The position numbers were made by a program, and so were the translations under genes. From Lucinisca nassula (taxonomy: Eukaryota; Mollusca; Bivalvia; Lucinida; Lucinidae), in NCBI GenBank assembly GCA_963580285.1, contig CAUZLF010000263.1:1-64000 (forward strand): a stretch of DNA of 64,000 nt, read 5' to 3'. This document shows, piece by piece, positions 33,955 to 45,060 of the stretch (within the stretch, counting starts at the first letter, position 1; each line of letters begins with the position of its first letter). Under the pieces are notes generated by a model. That model worked only from the letters and a program-made list of their open reading frames with translations. It was not told the DNA's origin and searched no databases.

Positions 33955-34240
33955 TGGCTGTCAACACTCAGCCCTAGTGGGTACTCTACACTTGTAGCTA
34001 ACACTCTAACCCAGTGGGTACTATACACTGGTTATCAACACTCTACTCTAGTGGATACTCTATACTTAAGTCAACACTCTACCCCAGTGGGTACTGGCTG
34101 TCAACACTCTAACCTAGTCGATACTCTAAACTGGTTTTCTATACTCTGTCTTTAGTGGGTACTCTACAATGGCGGTAAACACTACCCTAATGGATACTCT
34201 TAACTGGTTGTCTACATTCTAACTTAAGAAGAGGGTACTC
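33955..34240 (+). repeat. Minisatellite, about 36-bp units, first part
   Basis: About seven units contain AGTGGGTACTCTACACTGG and TGTCAACACTCTAACC. The same unit reappears at 37,805-38,043 and once near 38,345-38,400. The array is therefore split by the block 34,250-37,800, which contains three mobile elements, and by the SINE-like copy at 38,044. Confidence 0.7.
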
Positions 34241-34744
34241 CAGACCTGCCTACCCCTTGAAGTTGAGACAAAAAAATAGTAAGATCCCATGAAAAAAATC
34301 TTAAGATTTATTTTATTCATAAAGACATCAAAGTATTTGATGTGTGGTCAAAATAAATTGACATAAAATGAAGTATATTGTGATACTTCGAGCTGATGCA
34401 GCTTTTCTTTACCCAATGTGATTTTCCTTCAGAAAAGCATCCATCTTGCTGCTAATACCAAAAATTATTTGTCAAATGAGCGGTGATTGGATGACTTTCC
34501 TATTATAAGCACGTCAAATTTGACATTTCATTTTGCCACAAGAGTAAGCAAAGTAAGATAACTCTTTATCTTGTTGCGGTATAAGAGCCGAAAAAAGTAC
34601 AATGAATTACCAAAATTACAGATTTTTTTTATAAACACCGAAATTGTACAATTTTTATGGGGGACCGTAAGGGCATAATTCACCCATGAAAATAGTAAGC
34701 CTTACAACTGAATCATAAGGGTAGGCAAGTCTGGTACTCTTCAC
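34241..34744. other. Unassigned interval inside the split minisatellite
   Basis: GTAGGCAAGTCTGGTACTCTTCACTGGCTG at 34,722-34,750 reads like a returning minisatellite unit. The rest has no recognised feature. Confidence 0.35.
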
Positions 34745-35007
34745 TGGCTGCTTTGGTGATGACAAGCATTTTCCCATTGTAAGCCTATGGGACCTTGTGG
34801 TTACCATAGCAACCAAATTTTGCATTCGATTTTGATAAAAAGCTTATGTCATCAATGCCCCACCAGAAGCATGCTACAGATGAGAAATGATTGAGATCAG
34901 CCTGTATGCTGCAGAGATATAGCCGGTCAAAAGTGTGGACGGACGGAAGACAAATTGACCAACCATACTATAAGCTACCCTGGAGCCTTCAGCCCAGGTG
35001 AGCTAAA
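34745..35007 (+). repeat. 3' end of hairpin-tailed element, head lost
   Basis: Begins at the phrase GATGACAAGCATTTTCCCAT that also follows the array at 24,270, and runs through CAATGCCCCACCAGAAGCAT to the tail ACCCTGGAGCCTTCAGCCC, AGGTGAGCTAAAA. Together with 23,271-24,480 it shows both ends of that family. Confidence 0.6.
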
Positions 35008-35573
35008 ACGGAGTTATAGTAATTTTTACTCACGAATAAACCAAAAATACTTTAATTTGCAATCTCAACACAATGTTTTATGCACTGATTCGTGGTAAGG
35101 TTTACTGTTTTTTTTTTCTTTCTTATAGATACACATAATCATTGTGTGTCTATTACAAAACAAGCTGTAAGCCTCGCCACAATTCAGTTTAATACAACAA
35201 TGACACATCAAATCTCATCTCAGCAGTTTGTTGACAGAAAAATCTAGCATTTGAAGTTCACTTCTCTTTGAGGAAAGCAGGCCTTTAATGTCTGATATTG
35301 CGGCCTAAGAGTTTTGGAAGCTAAATAAAACAATATGTGCTTCACTTGTGCACGATAGTGAAGTGAAACTCATATATTCTTTAAACTTTTACTGTTTTCT
35401 AAACCTAAATCTCAGGGTTACACCACAAATATTCCGTGCGGTTTAATCATTGACCAGTCTCAATTATACTGATATCCTCTACTGTTTTCTTTACTCTTGT
35501 AAACAACGAGAGGAAAAAACATAATATGCTCTCAAAAAATGTTTAATACGTAATTCTAAGGTTATTTAAGAAA
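35008..35573. other. Unassigned interval
   Basis: AT-rich sequence with no recognised exon or shared repeat. Confidence 0.35.
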
Positions 35574-35960
35574 TAATCTACACGTACCGTGTGTTATCGT
35601 GATTAACACACGGTGTTGGAGGGCAGATTGCGAAATATTAATTCACGACGGCGAAGCCGGAGTGAATTAATATTCGCATCTGCCCGACAACACCGTGTGT
35701 TAATCACGATAACACACCGGGTGCGTGGAAATTATTTCGATTCTAACATGATGCTAAACTGAAATACAGTAGTAACAAAGCGTTATCTTGGGGACTATTT
35801 TGCAGCGGATGTCGACAGAAGGAAATGTTTACATGCAACGTCACGATGACGCCAAATTGCACGCACCACGTTGACGACGTGAATTATCGCATATTTGCAA
35901 ACGCTGACGTTTCCACTGGGTTCAATGGGAAAAACGTTAACGTCATGTTAGAATTGATTT
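35574..35960 (-). mobile_element. Hairpin element, copy 2 (inverted relative to copy 1)
   Basis: Near-identical reverse complement of 14,713-15,105: the palindrome (GGTGTGTTATCGTGATTAAC on both arms) now lies at 35,586-35,725, followed by AACATGATGCTAAACTGAAA, GTCGACAGAAGGAAATGTTT and ACGTTAACGTCATGTTAGAATTG-type end. The high identity implies recent movement or gene conversion. Confidence 0.75.
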
Positions 35961-35982
35961 TCGTACCTGATGCACACCAGAA

Positions 35983-37762
35983 TTGAACAAGAGCTGTCGT
36001 AGGACAGCGAAGCTCGCTGGGCTCATTTTGTATTGTACTATTTTTTATCATTAAAAATTCAGAAAGTAAAGGTCACATAAAACTAATAATGCTGGTATGA
36101 CATTTCTCCATCAAATAGTATTCAAGATATAAGGCAAGATCACTGAATCATGAAATATAGGTCATGGTGACCTGAATATATTTAGGGGTGAATCATCAGG
36201 TCACATGGAACTAATAATGCGGGTATGACACTTTTTCCATCAAATAATATTCAAGATATCAGGCCAAATCACTGAACCGTGAAATATAGGTCACAGTGAC
36301 CTGAATATATTTTGAGGTCAATCATAGGGTCACATGGAACTAAGAAAAGAGGCATGACATTTCTCCATCAAATAGTATTCAAGGTACATGTATAAGGCAA
36401 AATCACTGAACCATGAAATATAGGTCATGGTGACCTGAATATATTTTGAGGTCACAATGGAACTAAGAAAATGTGGGTATGACATTTCTCCATAAATTAG
36501 TATTCAAGATATAAGGCAAAATCAATGAACCGTGAAATATAGGTCACGGAGACCTGAATATATTTTGAGGTGAATCATAGTGTCACATGGAACTAACAAG
36601 GCGGGTATGGCATTCCTCCATAAAATAGTATTCAAGATATAAGGCAAAATCACTGAACAATAAAATATGTGTCACAGTGACCTGAATTTATCTTGAGGTC
36701 AGTCATCGGGTCACATGGAACTAATAATGAGGGTATGACATTTCTACATCAAATAGTATTCAAGATATAAGGCAAAATCACTGAACCATAAAATATAGGT
36801 CATGGTGACCTGAATATATCTCGAGTTCAGTTATCGGGTCACATGGAACAAAAATGAGGATATGACATTTCTCCATCAATAGTATTCAAGATATCAAGCA
36901 AAATCAATCAATCAACCATGAAATGTAGGTCACGGTGACCTGAATATATTTGAGGTCAATCATCAGGTCACATGGAACTAACAATGCAGGTATGATATTT
37001 CTCCATCAAATAGTATTCAAGATATAAGGCAAAATCACTGAACTGTGAAATATAGGTCACACTGACCTAGATTTTTTTCGAGGTCAATCATGGGGTCACA
37101 TGGAACTAATATACCAGGTATGACATTTCTACATAAAATAGTATTCAAGATATAAAGCAAAATCACTGGACCGTGAAAAGTAGGTCACCATGGCCTTCAC
37201 CTTTTTACACTTGAACCAATGACACATGGTTGGTTGATGTATAAGCAATTCAGTTTGTAACTTGTTAGCAGAATGGAAAGGTACTTAATGAATTACTAAG
37301 GTGTCCTAGATTTTGACCCCAAGCCCCATCCCCAGGCATGAACCCAGGGCTGTGTTCTTTTGGAATCTCAGAAGACACTCCCAGGTATTCTCAGAAGACC
37401 CTCCCAAGTATCCAAGTTTTAAAAGGAATGCTTTGTGATGAGTGACTGTTGAGATATAAACATTTCAAAAACTTTAACACAGTCTTTTAGAGGTGTTCTA
37501 CTTTTTGACCCCTATCCCCACCCCGGGGCATGAACCCAGGAATCCTTTCCTTGGAATGTTAGAAGACCCTCCCAGGTACTTAAGTTCCAAATATTAGCAC
37601 TCTGTGATGGGTGACGTGATGGGTGACTGTTGAGATATAAGCATTTGAAAAACATTAACAGTGTGACGGGAACGCGCACTCAAACGTGCACGCGCAATTG
37701 CACGGAGACGACCGAGGTGACAACAATAGTTCTCCTTGTACTTCGTACAGGCAAGCTAAAAA
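35983..37762 (+). mobile_element. Hairpin-tailed element with ~137-bp tandem core
   Basis: Head GAACAAGAGCTGTCGTAGGA, CAGCGAAGCTCG. Core: about eight or nine units at 36,050-37,190 with TATTCAAGATATAAGGCAAA, ATCACTGAACCATGAAATAT, AGGTCACGGTGACCTGAATA and GGTCACATGGAACTAATA. Two further units of a different kind (GACCCTCCCAGGTA, GATGAGTGACTGTTGAGATA) lie at 37,300-37,660. Tail: GTTCTCCTTGTACTTCGTAC, AGGCAAGCTAAAAA, a hairpin followed by CTAA. No coding frame. Confidence 0.65.
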
Positions 37763-37804
37763 AAGGAGTATCTTTCTACGTGGTGTGCTGCCTTATCTAA
37801 AGCC

Positions 37805-38043
37805 CCGACTGACTGTCAACACTCTAATCTAACCTAGGTATATTATAATGGCTGTAAACACCCTTCCCTAGTAGGTACTCTACACTGGCAGTTGACACAC
37901 AACCCTAGTGGGCACTTTAACCTGGCTGTCAATTCACATTGGCAGTCAACATTCTACCTTAATGGGAACTCTACAATGGTTGCCAACACTTTCCGCTAAA
38001 GGATACACTACACTGACCTAATGGATACACTACACTGGATTTT
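37805..38043 (+). repeat. Minisatellite, about 36-bp units, second part
   Basis: CTGTCAACACTCTAATCTAAC, AGTAGGTACTCTACACTGG and similar units continue the array broken at 34,240. Confidence 0.65.
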
Positions 38044-38345
38044 GCCCCCACCCATCGTTGCTTGGAGAAATAGTTTGGTCTGCATGATGCTTCCACGCAG
38101 ACCTGATACCGCCCACACATTAGTACTGGTAAACTACTTAGAAGGTCTAAGCCTGTGGCAGTGCCCAGGAAAACTGCTGCGAGTCGACCTGTCCATGCAT
38201 ATTAACCTTCTGTTTTTATTGGGTGGCAGAGATTGAGATGTCATTTCATCTCAGTGTCGGGTAAGATTCCCACAAAATTGGAAGCAATTTAGAACTCCAA
38301 AATGACCTAAATTGTGTTGACGGGACATTAAACCTCAAATCAAAA
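38044..38345 (+). mobile_element. Family-A SINE-like repeat, full length
   Basis: Starts CCCCCACCCATCGTTGC and ends CGGGACATTAAACCTCAAAT. It is inserted in the minisatellite, with units on both sides (GGATACACTACACTG flanks). Confidence 0.65.
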
Positions 38346-38868
38346 GAATACACTACACTGGCTGTTGAAACTTAATATTTAGTACAGTGCCTCAGTGGGT
38401 AATTACACACCGACCTACAAAGTTTGTGAGTATATACAACTACTTCGGGGTGCATCAATGTGTTCAAGTACTGTTACGGTTGTATTAGGTGACACCCAAT
38501 CACCTTCGATCTTTGATTGCCTATTCTGTGATTGCTGCAGGATTACAGTAGGGTAAAACTAAAGATCTAAAAAAAAAAGTTTTCCAAACCTACCGACCTA
38601 TAAACATAATGGGTTGATTCTGATCAAGACATTTTTTAACCTAAGGGACTCGCAAATTCTCACTGGGACTCCCAAAAACAAAAACAACTGAGTCCCAGGC
38701 CTCAGTGTTACAAATTCATAAAATAATAACTGCAGCTGTCAATAGCATATTTACTCTATTAAATTAATATAGACTTGACAGTCTGCTGTCAATAGTGATA
38801 TCCACAATTGGCTGTCAATAGTGATTGCCCATTAAACCCAAATACTGCAAGAACACCCATGTACTTAC

Positions 38869-38990
38869 TATGCTTGGTCAGCTCTGCAGAAAACCTGACA
38901 ATGGCTTGTAAATTCCACTTTAACAGGCCATTTGACCTTCTTTGGGATCCCTGGCAAAGATGACCAATAAAATCCATCCATTTTGAAACT
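38869..38990 (-). CDS. Candidate internal exon, possibly of the same host gene
   Basis: On the minus strand a good acceptor (TTTTATTCCAG) and donor (CATA/GTAAGTAC) bound 122 bases open throughout in the frame V-S-K-W-M-D-F-I-G-H, then LCQGSQRR, ending FSAELTKH. It takes in two bases and gives out one, which fits the exon at 21,555. The composition (KW, FIGH, AIVRFSAEL) might suit a helical core-binding domain of a recombinase-like protein, but that is speculation. A second frame is also nearly open. Confidence 0.35.
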
Positions 38991-39337
38991 CTGGAATAAA
39001 AGGAAAACAAATGTCTGCATCTAGATATAAAGCTTTTCCACCTATGTGCCAATAGGGGCATCAGCATGTGACAAGAAATGTGTTTCAGGTTTCTGTAATC
39101 AACCTAATGACATACATGTAGCACACTTAATGTCCATTACTTACCTTAACAAGAATTCCGCCGAAGACTAAGTCGAACCTGTGGGGGCACAAAGTCAATG
39201 AACCATGAAAAGAAGGTCAAGGTCAAATATGGATGCATGCTTGCATTGAAGTTGTCATCCATAGATTCAAGTTAGGACCAAAGATTATTAACGTAGCTCT
39301 TATAGTTCTTGAGAAATAAACCAGGAGTGCAAATATT

Positions 39338-39625
39338 GTTTGATTTGAGGTTTAACGTCCCCGTCAACACTATTTAGGTCATTTTGGAGACGTTGCTCCC
39401 AATTCCGCGGGGATTTTACCCGACATTGAGATGAAACTACATCTCAATCCCTGCCACCCAATAAAACCAATATGATTTATATGCATGGACGAACCGACTC
39501 GCAGCAGTTTTCCTGGGCAAGCTTAGACCTAAGCAGATTACCAGTACTAATGTGCAGTCGGTATCAACTCTGCGTGGAAGCATCGTGCAGCCACGCAGAG
39601 TTGATACAGACATCACATTAGTACT
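39338..39625 (-). mobile_element. Family-A SINE-like repeat
   Basis: Runs from TGATTTGAGGTTTAACGTCC to GGAAGCATCGTGCAGCC. The right end then folds back on itself (CTCTGCGTGG/CCACGCAGAG), an inverted duplication of its 5' end. Confidence 0.6.
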
Positions 39626-40029
39626 TTAATTCCTTGAACTATTCCTCAATGGAATAGTCTTCCCTCTTCTGTGGTGAATTCCAAGACCGTAGAAGAGTTC
39701 AAAGCTCGCACGATATAAGATTGAGACTCAGAGGTATGTGTTTTAGGATACCTCTGTTGTTCGGATTGTATATAGTTTTACGAACACATCCAGCAGTGAT
39801 GATTTTTTGTTTTTAAGCTAAATTCTAAATTTAGCCACCCAACCAACTAAGATAATGGCCAAGTATGACCGACTCAGTACAAGGAGATAGATAGATGCCA
39901 TATTAGCACACAGATTACACAAAATTGTTTTAAAATACAATCAGCGGGTTAAATTTAAATATGGGCATATAGATTCGGAAGGAATCTGCATCCTTGATCA
40001 GTTGTAATTTCTGTCCTTCAAATAAATAC

Positions 40030-40145
40030 AGCCATTTTGGAGATTTCATAGGATGAACAAAAACATTCTACCAACTGTTTCAAATAAATACAGCCATTTT
40101 GGAGATTTCATAGGATGAACAAAAACATTCTACCAACTGTTTCTG
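40030..40145 (+). repeat. Two-copy tandem duplication, 61-bp unit
   Basis: The phrase CAAATAAATACAGCCATTTT through CTACCAACTGTTT occurs twice in succession with no visible change, which suggests a very recent duplication. Confidence 0.7.
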
Positions 40146-40187
40146 TTATTCTTATGCTCAAAACACCAAACATAAGACGTCAAATAC

Positions 40188-40288
40188 AAGGTGGAGCGCT
40201 TTGGTGCAGTGGTAGAGCATCGGATTTGGGATTGAGAGGTTGCGGGTTCGATCCTCATGCTGGCCAGTGTTGTGCCCTTGGCCAAGGC
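40188..40288 (+). mobile_element. tRNA-like SINE head (family C), fused to family A
   Basis: TGGTGCAGTGGTAGAGCATCG (box A) and GGTTGCGGGTTCGATCCTC (box B) are followed by CCAGTGTTGTGCCCTTGGCC and CAAGGCACTTA. The sequence then passes directly into the middle of a family-A copy (40,289-40,535, minus). The CTTGGGCAAGACAC-type phrase is shared with the SINE at 2250-2511. Confidence 0.6.
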
Positions 40289-40535
40289 ACTTAGGTCATT
40301 TTGAAAACGTTGCTTCCAATTTCGTGGGACTTTAACCCAACATTGAGATGAAACGACATCTCAATCCCTGCCGCCCAATCAAACCAAAAGGGTTTATATG
40401 CATGGACGGGCCGACTCGCGGCAGTTTTCCTGGGCAAGCTTAGACCTTCTAAGCAGATTACCAGTACTAATGTGCGATTGGCGTGGAAGCATCGTGCAGT
40501 CCATATAATTCTTCAAGCCCCTATGGGAGGGGGCG
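40289..40535 (-). repeat. Family-A SINE-like repeat lacking its 3' end
   Basis: Holds AGGTCATTTTGAAAACGTTG to CCCCTATGGGAGGGGGC. The GTTTAACCTC end present in other copies is replaced by the SINE head at 40,188. Confidence 0.6.
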
Positions 40536-40758
40536 TTTTGGGAGGAACAAATGTTTCTGGTAACTGTGGCAGTAATAGGAGAACAGAAAAAAGTATAGCC
40601 ACTGCCTTGAATGATAGGTTCTTAATTTGACTGGTACTGAAAAGGACTGGCAGGAAATTATCTTGAGCATTGGGCAATGTCTAATAACCTTGCTATAGCA
40701 TGTATAAACATGGCGATGATAGGCAAAATACTTAGCTGCTCAAAATCCCTAAAATCAT

Positions 40759-41031
40759 CTAATTCTCTGTCTCCAAGGAAAGAATGGGCCTCATAATATT
40801 AACATAGTGATATTCCAAGTTCAGTCTGTTTAAAAAATTCAGAACTTCTATCGTGGACAGTCTATTAAAAAAATACACATAGAATACTGTTACATCACTG
40901 GCGGAATCATGACAAGAATAGTAATCAATATTTTTTGCCAAGGCAAAACTGGTACACTGGTCATAGTCATGATATTTTTTAAAACGTATATATCCAATTG
41001 CGTGAGCACGTGGTCTAGCGGTATCAGCCAT
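40759..41031 (-). CDS. Possible short gene or first exon, 90 codons
   Basis: Opens AAAATGGCTGAT, a good initiation context, and reads MADTARPRAHAIGYIRFKKY with a later RLSTIEVLNFLNRLNLEYHY. The mixture of charged and hydrophobic residues is more protein-like than most frames here. It lies outside recognised repeats and on the same strand as the host exons at 38,990 and 21,555. A donor-like GTAACAG lies inside it, but the phase does not fit the exon at 38,990. No family is recognised. Confidence 0.3.
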   Translation of the reverse strand: MADTARPRAHAIGYIRFKKYHDYDQCTSFALAKNIDYYSCHDSASDVTVFYVYFFNRLSTIEVLNFLNRLNLEYHYVNIMRPILSLETEN

Positions 41032-41872
41032 TTTTAAACGTCCGTAGTCTAAAACACGACATTGTTGGATACAGCCAAACTCTTCTTGAATAGTGTTTAT
41101 TTTACCTGATGAATACTAGGAATACCAGGGTATAATGGTGAAAAACACTGCTGTTCATACTAGGACTTGTTGTCGTTTTTCCCGGCAAAATTAGGTTCCG
41201 GTTCGCATCAAAACCATTTCCGGTAATATGCGGAACCGAACCGAGCCTTCATGGTCGTTTCGCCACTTGGTCGTTTCACAACGGTCGTTTGAAGTTTTAT
41301 CCATTATTGACTAAATATGTTTATATCTCAGAGCTTTGTAAAGGATACCAAACATATGAACGGACTTTGTACCCAATTTTTATCTAGACAACACTAGTTT
41401 TGACACATTTATTATACTAATTAATCTCAACAGCTACATCTACATCTATACGTTCATCTTGACTTAACGGGTCGGACTCGGAATTGTTTACTGGTGACAC
41501 GACCTTAGACAATCCTTCACCAGGACCTTTGACTGGCGGAACTTGTCCTTAAATCTCATAAGTGTGGTAGCAAAGAAGTGGACAGACTACCAAGCACACA
41601 AGAATTTACCCAACAGTAATATGGACACCTTCTGAAGCAGCTCCACCCACCCCTGACTAATGAAAAGAATACAAAACACAAGAAAAGTCACTATACCCAA
41701 CAGTTATGGACAATGATTAGACTAATTTATAAATGACTGGCTATATACACCTAACCACCCAAAGCCGAGACGGAAATCCATACAGCACTTACGGGCAGTT
41801 CAACCGTCCCAATACCTATTGTTTTTAATGGTTATTTGTAACCCTTGTGTCTGACTTCTGTATGCAGGGCTG

Positions 41873-42190
41873 AGAAGCGTGATAGCTCAGTGGTTAGTGC
41901 ACTTGCCTCTGATGCTAGAGGTCCCGGGTTCGATCCACGGCAGCGGCGATAAAATTTCGGTGTCCGAAGACGCTTCATTGGCATCATTTGCAGGGATGAA
42001 TGTCATTAAGTGCACCGTCCTTCGGATCGGGACGTTAACTGGAGGCCCCCTGTGCAGGGAGAACCATCCCCTGTGCAGGTTAAAGAACCCTACCGTAATT
42101 ACATGATTACTGTGTAGGCTTTCATCCTGCAAACCCGGAGTGTACGTAATGTACACCTGCGAGTAATGGTCAAAGATGACCGATCGCAGT
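41873..42190 (+). mobile_element. tRNA-derived SINE (family B), plus copy
   Basis: Head GAAGCGTGATAGCTCAGTGG (box A), box B GGTCCCGGGTTCGATCCACG, body with GGTGTCCGAAGACGC, CGGGACGTTAACTGGAGGCC, CTGTGCAGGTTAAAGAACCC and a 3' end near GACCGATCGCAGTATCAG. AGAAAGAAAGAAA follows. Same family as 29,095-29,357. Confidence 0.8.
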
Positions 42191-42239
42191 ATCAGTAGAA
42201 AGAAAGAAAAAGAAAGAGGTTGGGTTTTACATGTTATAT

Positions 42240-42890
42240 GACATTTTTGCCTTTATTTCTGCTTAGAGGTATAAACTGTGAATGCTCATTGGAGCCGACT
42301 CAATGAGACGAGTCCGTTTAGTATCAGCAGTTTTTTTTTTCTGGAAACTGCAAATGTTTGTAGCAAAAGTATTTAAATACATGTATCTCAGTAAGCGTGA
42401 TTTTACGATGTCATGAGTGTTTTGCTTTCTTTTTGCATGCCTAGCTTCCTTTATGTTTGTATAACATGTATGTATATGAATTTTTCTGTGTTGTTGTAAA
42501 TCGCATGCCAGTTTCAAATACCCTTTCCTGTGTATGAATGTTGTCGGTATTGTGTCAAATCCCGAATCCATTTGAGGAAACGGGTGACTCTCTTAGCAAT
42601 CACATCCTTGTGATCTCTTATCCCTAATCCTTTTATCTTGCAGGGGCCCTGTCGGTGGACAGAATCTACTTCAGCCCCTCAATCTCAGTATTTTTATGTT
42701 ATTTATCCCATTATTTTTTGCTGTTCTTTTTAGTATTAATTTGTTGGCAGCCCTATCCTTTCATATGGATTGTCGTTTCTCTTATGCTCATAAATCGCTG
42801 TGCCTATTCATTTAATGTGCTCATTTTAGAACTCCCGCATTTTCTCGAAGAGCTTTTGAAAGAATACTAAAACACAAAAAAATGGACGAT
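42240..42890. other. Unassigned interval within the satellite region
   Basis: A T-rich tract with CTTTTATCTTGCAG at 42,630-42,643 looks like a splice acceptor on the plus strand, but no convincing exon follows. The open frame at 42,571-42,263 (minus) shows no family features. Confidence 0.3.
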
Positions 42891-44691
42891 GTGCCCAACA
42901 GCTATCTGGACGCTATTAAAGTAATTACAGAATACATGATTTGGTACACCCAACAAAGCTGGCGGACAGAATACCAAACTCATAATGGACAAAGTATCCA
43001 ACAGTAACCCGGACACCCCCTGAAGAAGATAAACCTTTTTTTAACTGATTATGTATATCCCCGGTATATATCCCACGGAGAATCGAAAAGAATATATCTC
43101 ACTGAGATAAAAGAATGCAAAACACTAGAACGGCCACATTACCGAAACAGTTTTCTGAACACCATACAAAATAAATCCACAATTATTCAATTAATATATC
43201 AAACAAAGGTATGGACAGAATGCGAATTATATAACGGACAATTTACGCACCCAACAAAATTCTAGACACCATCTGAAGTAGTTTAACTCACTTATTAACT
43301 AACTAAATACATCTGTCTCACAGAACTTAGGAAAAATACCAAACACAAGAATGAACACACTTATTGACTTAACTGGTAATATACCCAATAAAGCTATAGA
43401 CAGAGTACCAAACGTATGAAGGACACTGTATCCAACAGTAATATGAATACCCGCTGAAATATATACGTACATTTTTGTCACATGGTTTTGGAAAGAATAC
43501 CAAACACGAGAAAGGACACTTTACCCAACACCAATCTGGACACGGGTTACAGTAAATTCACATTTACTGACCTAATATACCAAACACATAACGGACAACG
43601 TACCCAACAGCAATCTGGACACCAACTGAAGTAGATTTACCCATTATTGACTCAATATTTATATCTCACAGAGCTTTGGAAAGAATAGCTCGGACACTGT
43701 ACCCAACAGTTATCTGGACACGAATTAAAGTAATTCCACATAATATATCTAACAAAGCTAGGACACTGTATCGTGTCGCCCTTGTTTTATGACAAAATCA
43801 TTTCACCCTTATTAGATGGGTCGTTTCCCTCCAAAGTCGTTTCACTCTAGATTGTTTCGCTACGAATAAAAACTTGGACAATTTGCTCATATTGCTGTTG
43901 GGAACAGTCATATAATGTGTGTTTGATAGGTGCCCGTATTTTTGTACGACACATTTAGCCATATCCTTAAATATTGTATACCAGTAGCTGATAAATCTTG
44001 TTTTTTTTTGTCCAATTTTTGTTGGGTATAAAGTCCTAGCACGTGTTTGGTAGGTGTCCGTAACTTTATTTGATACAAAATATTTAATTTGTCTGGACAC
44101 AGACCTGGGAATATTATCAGAGGTAGTTGTAAAGTAGAAGTAAAACAAAGATCAGGAATCGATACAATTAACTTAAACCCCAATTTCCACTCTATGCAGT
44201 TTACAGCAAAGATTTTCAACGTATGGATCCAGATTGATACTTAAACTATCAGTGACTGTTTGTTGAAAGACCTTGTTAGGTATATATTGCTGTTGGGTAC
44301 AAATATGTCCAAAGCGTTATCCTTTGGAAGCAAGGAAACAAGGAGTACATCACAGAACAGAAAAAATATGGAGTGTACATGTTTGTTTTTGTCAAAGTAG
44401 CTAATTTCAGTCCATTAGCCTCATCAGTGACCCTTAGATATTTTCAATATTCCACAATGGAATCAATGAACAGACAAGAAAATATAAACTGCGCTATGAT
44501 GCAGTCATTTCACGTGTTTAGATGGTGTCCGTAGCTTTATTTGATACATACATGTAAATGGAATAAGACAATGGCTGCATGGCAAAATAATGACCATATT
44601 GATGTCGGATACAAAGTCCTATCAAAACGATTATTACATGACTTTCCAAGAGAAAGCACCCACAATATGTTAACGTTATTTTAAGTGTTAC

Positions 44692-45060
44692 TTACCAGAT
44701 TTGAAAGGGAATAGCATTTGTGTTGCAAAACAACGCTATCTGTATCTGGACATCCGAGGAAGCATCAAACCCATAAAATAGATTAGCACTTTCTCCATTC
44801 CCCATAAAGGTGTGCATTTTGCACTTTAAATCGTTGTCCAACAGGAAAACAAACAGTTTCACAATTTGAAATGATGATTTTATAATGATCATGATCGACT
44901 ATGTCAGACCTGATCTTTGCTTTGTCATTGCAAGTCTTATCTTGTTTTACCTCATAGCATTTTAAACGAAACATAATAAGTAACAGATTCATACCTAATA
45001 AAACTAATAAACATAATACTTACTTCAATGTCTTCTACCGTCCACCACCTCAGATCATCA
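44692..45060 (-). other. Non-repeat island with splice-like sites
   Basis: Between satellite blocks the minus strand has two donor matches: GACATTGAA/GTAAGTATT (45,037) and CAAATCTG/GTAAGTAAC (44,692). The stretch before the first reads SADDLRWWTVEDIE. The stretch before the second reads IQIALFCNTNAIPFQI, with an AG (GATGTCCAG) just ahead of it. A 70-codon frame at 44,992-44,783 overlaps. These could be small exons of a gene on this strand, but the protein is unrecognised and the intron lengths and phases are not settled. Confidence 0.25.

Noticed and set aside
41873..42190. Conserved small protein shared by 29,334-29,098 and 41,879-42,106
   Set aside because: The similarity is at DNA level over the whole SINE, including non-coding promoter boxes; the frames are incidental.
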